Of a stretch of 20,268 nucleotides of DNA, positions 17,690 through 20,268 are shown one piece after another. The stretch covers positions 334,778 through 355,045 of the forward strand of contig MU069671.1 of NCBI GenBank assembly GCA_002284615.2, given 5' to 3'. The stretch's first letter is position 1, and every line of letters starts with the position of its first letter. The notes beneath the pieces were generated by a model. The model ran no database searches and had not been told where the DNA came from. It saw nothing but the letters and a program-made list of their open reading frames with translations. The position numbers and the translations under genes are program-made. This stretch comes from Dunaliella salina. Its lineage: Eukaryota; Chlorophyta; Chlorophyceae; Chlamydomonadales; Dunaliellaceae.

Positions 17690-18492
17690 GCAAAAGTGAG
17701 CGACGTTGTTTCACCCTGATGGACTCCACCATTCCGGGAAAAAAGCACACCGTTGGACGCGTCTTGAAGCCAGCTTTCAGATGCGCTATGTTTCACGAGT
17801 AGATTGCCAGGGCCGGGGGCGCCAGGTCTGTTCAAGCGGAGGAGTGTCACTTTTTACCGGTGACTGGCCCCTTCAGCGCTCAAGCACGAGTGCCAAATAC
17901 TCAAGACAACTAAATATAATAAAAAATAAAGGTCTCTTGCTTGCTGGACTCTCCCTTCGCCCCAAATCAGTGCTTCAGGTCCCAAACACCCCCAACTGTC
18001 AGCCAAAAGTTCGCCTGGATGGACTCTCCAAAATCGTGATTGGAAGACACCATCGGATGCGTCTTGAAGCCAGCTTTCAAGCGCACTATGTTTCACGAGT
18101 AGATTTCCCGGAACGGGGGCGCTAGGTCTGTTCTAGTGGAGGGTGTCTGTTAGAGGCATTCTTGGCTTGCGCACAGCTGCTGCGCCCCACTGCTGCCCTC
18201 AATGCTGTCCACAACATCACTTTATACTAAAGAAAGAAGGCTTCTGGGTTGCTGGACCCTCCCATGGCCCCAATTTGCATGCAAATCAGTGCTCCAGGTC
18301 CCAAACACCCCCAGCTGTCAGCCAGAAGTTCGCCTGGAAGGACTCTTTAAAATCATGATTTGAAAACACCACTGGATTTCATTTGGTCTAAGCTTTCCAG
18401 CGCACTATGTTTCACGAGTAGCTTTTTTGGAACGGGGGCGCTAGGTCTGTTCTAGGGGAGGGTGTCTGTTAGAGCTCTCGAGGCATTCTTGG
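17690..18492 (+). repeat. 300-320 bp tandem repeat, about 2.5 copies
   Basis: ctatgtttcacgagta occurs at 17786, 18086 and 18405. Around it, cgtcttgaagccagctttca, gggggcgc.aggtctgttc and, in the last two, gtcccaaacacccccarctg, gttcgcctgga.ggactct and ggagggtgtctgttagag recur. The first copy lacks the left part. No gene family is recognised; the conserved frames break at a shared TAG. Confidence 0.88.
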
Positions 18493-19340
18493 CAGGTCCG
18501 TGAGCTTCCCCCAGGACGTGCACAGCGTGCATTGAGCTTTCATGCTCAACCAAGCCGGGGTGGGCGGGGCGCAGAGTGGGCGAAGGAAGCCCAGGGAACA
18601 CTGCCAGCGGGGTCGCTGACGGTTGTGGCCTCCTAGCTGTCCATCGCGGAGGTGGCACCAAAATGAGAGAATGCAGAATTAAAGTTCACATTGTCAAGAA
18701 TCGGAAACAAAAAGCATTACGCGGAACGGTGCAGGAACGAGTGCGCTAGAACGTCGCACAGGTGTGACCCTCAATTTCCCTGCTAGGGTTTCCCAGGTGT
18801 GGGGACTGTGCTCCAACGGGTGCACATGCATTTGTGACAAATCCCCTTATTTTTCATATTATTATGCGTGTTAATTGTGCGCATAGTATCTGCAACCTGG
18901 GCAGTCAGCTCAGAATGGGAGGATCAATTGACCTCATTTCTTTCCTTCACGCAAGTGAATGGAACCTGGCGGGCAGCGATCCTCGGAATTGCTGCTCGTT
19001 AAGGAAAGGCAGTTAATTGATGTGGGGAGTGTTTTCACTCCCTGTATAGTTTTTCTTCTTTTTCTTGCGATGGCACTTGCATCCCAGAACTTAAAGCACA
19101 GAAACGCAAACTTATGAAGGCCACAGGGTTTCCAGATGTGCCCCCCCCAGTGCAGACAAGTCCTCCTCGTGCCACGGCAGAATGGCATGCGCTGCACCAA
19201 TTGCCCCATAATGCTCGCAAGGCAAGGTGTGCACGAGATCCCTTGAAAGTGTGTTTTGTCAAGAGAGTGTTAAGTACCCTGGAGTCAGACTCCTCCGGCT
19301 CTCTCGTGGGGGAGGGGGCCCTGGGCTCCTCTAAGTCCTG
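18493..19340. other. Region without recognisable features
   Basis: A frame beginning before 19088 (cttgcatcccag acceptor-like; ELKAQKRKLMKATGFPDVPP) looks coding-like, but its possible donors (19127, 19226) do not keep phase with the exon at 19355. It is left as an unsupported possibility. Confidence 0.35.
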
Positions 19341-19354
19341 CATGTGCCCTACAG

Positions 19355-19615
19355 AGCCTCAAAGAGGTGGAGAAGGAGATGGCAGAGGTGCGTAACCGGA
19401 CCTTCTCCACTCAGCTTGGCCTTGACCACCAGCGTATCCTCACAGAGAAGCTGGGGCTCAAGTGTGCGCGGCTCACTGAGCGGGTGATGAAAGCATCTAC
19501 TAGTAGTAGTGCATGGCAGAGGGTGCTCAGACCCTGGCTGGACGGCTGGACAGCACTCAGGATGTGCATGCAAAGCTTAACGCCCAGGACAAGCGGCTAG
19601 AGATGCAGCATGCAC
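19355..19615 (+). CDS. Probable coiled-coil exon of an unidentified gene, frame broken
   Basis: After acceptor catgtgccctacag the frame reads SLKEVEKEMAEVRNRTFSTQ, LGLDHQRILTEKLGLKCARL and TERVMKAS. After a short TAG-triplet run (ctactagtagtagtg, about 19497-19511) the coiled-coil pattern resumes one frame over as AEGAQTLAGRLDSTQDVHAK, LNAQDKRLEMQHA. Both halves are Lys/Glu/Leu-rich amphipathic helix. The break may be a sequencing error, a real frameshift (pseudogene) or an unrecognised splice. A nucleoporin of the Nup88/Nup54 type came to mind, but I cannot support it. Confidence 0.45.
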
Positions 19616-19985
19616 AGGGAAAGTGGTGCGCACGGGGTCCCCAAAGAGCATGCGCAGGGCATAGGCTGCGCTTGCGCTTGCTCGGCCCCTGCACAACCAG
19701 CAAGTTCTGGAAATTCAAATCAATGGGCCCGTTTGCAGTGGACGCTTAACGGGGCCCCGCTAATGGAGTATCGGAGCTGAAAAATGTTTCTTGTTTCCAG
19801 TAGACGGCAAAAACGGAGAAAGTTGTTTCCACTGAAAAGAGGCTTTGAGCACCCGAAAAGTGGGAAAGGGGAAAATAAAAGGAAAAATGAGACTTCTTCT
19901 TCTCTTCCTTGCTTGCATGCTTCCAAATGTGTTTGAAAATGGCAGACTGAATGTACAAGGTTCCCTGTACTTACTGGCTGGCCCA

Positions 19986-20047
19986 TCAGCCCTCCTCTTC
20001 AAACTCAGACTCAGATACAGACGATGACATGCTGCTTGGAGGTGCAG
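19986..20047 (-). CDS. Weak candidate: last exon of a minus-strand gene (acidic C-terminus)
   Basis: Read on the minus strand, acceptor-like gagccaagcag is followed by a frame encoding APPSSMSSSVSESEFEEEG and a TGA stop. Acidic Ser/Glu tails ending like this are common in real proteins, but the exon is short and nothing upstream confirms it. The remaining open frame to 20255 is TG/CA-rich repeat translation. Confidence 0.25.
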
Positions 20048-20099
20048 CTGCTTGGCTCAGCATTGGATCACATCCGTATACATCCAGCTGATGGTGCAC

Positions 20100-20268
20100 T
20101 GAGGCACATGCGCCGTCAGGCATACATGTCCATGCATGCGGTTGTGTGCACAGATGTGCGTGTGTTTCACAATGCATGTGCACATACGTGCATGGATGCA
20201 CGAGTGCGTGTGAATACAGGAGTGGGTGCGAGCATGCGCGAGTGTGTGCGTGCATGTAAGCTTGCGCG
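20100..20268 (+). repeat. Degenerate TG/CA-rich alternating purine-pyrimidine tract
   Basis: Dense tgcatg, gtgcgtg and tgtgtg words through to the window end, a candidate Z-DNA-forming stretch and probably a decayed dinucleotide repeat. Confidence 0.6.

Noticed and set aside
18452..18661. Minus-strand 69-codon Pro-rich frame
   Set aside because: GC-rich stop-poor sequence overlapping the 300-bp tandem repeat, with no splice context or motif.
19114..19395. A 93-codon frame (ATGFPDVPPP...) as an exon joined to the coiled-coil exon
   Set aside because: Candidate donors at 19127 and 19226 leave phase 2, while the exon at 19355 needs phase 0, and no family is recognised.

Overview
This looks like a nuclear genomic window from a eukaryote. 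The coding sequence is split by large introns with ordinary GT/AG borders. The rest is dominated by microsatellites, minisatellites, a non-LTR retrotransposon family and small terminal-inverted-repeat elements. There is no bacterial-style gene packing. The recognisable gene resembles the plant/algal form of its family, and GT/CA and triplet repeats fill long introns. My best guess is a repeat-rich green alga (Dunaliella-like), but that is inference and the lineage is not settled by the sequence. Two isolated Ns (5741, 7049) sit inside repeats.

Region 1 (about 9-12729, + strand) is a spread-out gene for the catalytic Sen2 subunit of the tRNA-splicing endonuclease. Six exons can be placed: 9-138 (5' limit uncertain), 1823-1910, 7563-7640, 9537-9821, 12201-12287 and 12679-12729, ending in TAG. 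All five introns have GT...AG borders and every exon junction keeps phase. The joined exons give about 238 residues, carry the Tyr/His/Lys catalytic triad and end at the expected C-terminus. More 5' exons probably lie left of the window.

The introns of this gene hold the most unusual feature. Next to each of the first four exons there are degenerate tandem copies of the exon edge, including its splice site. Exon 1's 3' end is echoed at 180-490 and 681-787. Exon 2's 3' end is echoed at about 1994-2144 and 2714-2748. Exon 3's 5' end is echoed at about 7180-7430. Exon 4's 5' end is echoed seven times at 9015-9536, and its 3' end about three times at 9840-10035. Part of exon 4 is also present in inverted orientation at 10096-10303. 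Several introns thus appear to have grown by repeated duplication of exon-intron boundaries.

Region 2 (about 13580-17490) is a transposon nest. A decayed minus-strand LINE (reverse transcriptase and C-terminal parts) is broken by a 601-bp TA-flanked inverted-repeat element (14066-14666) and by a 233-bp 5'-truncated copy of its own family (15024-15256) with a perfect 14-bp target duplication. A second LINE 3' end (16586-17490) is split by a sister inverted-repeat element (16768-17362). A third, unrelated 196-bp element lies at 16251-16446.

Region 3 (about 17690-18492) is a 2.5-copy tandem repeat of 300-320 bp. Region 4 (about 19355-20050) has a probable coiled-coil coding exon (+ strand, with a frame break) and a weak candidate for the last exon of a minus-strand gene. 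Neither is identified.
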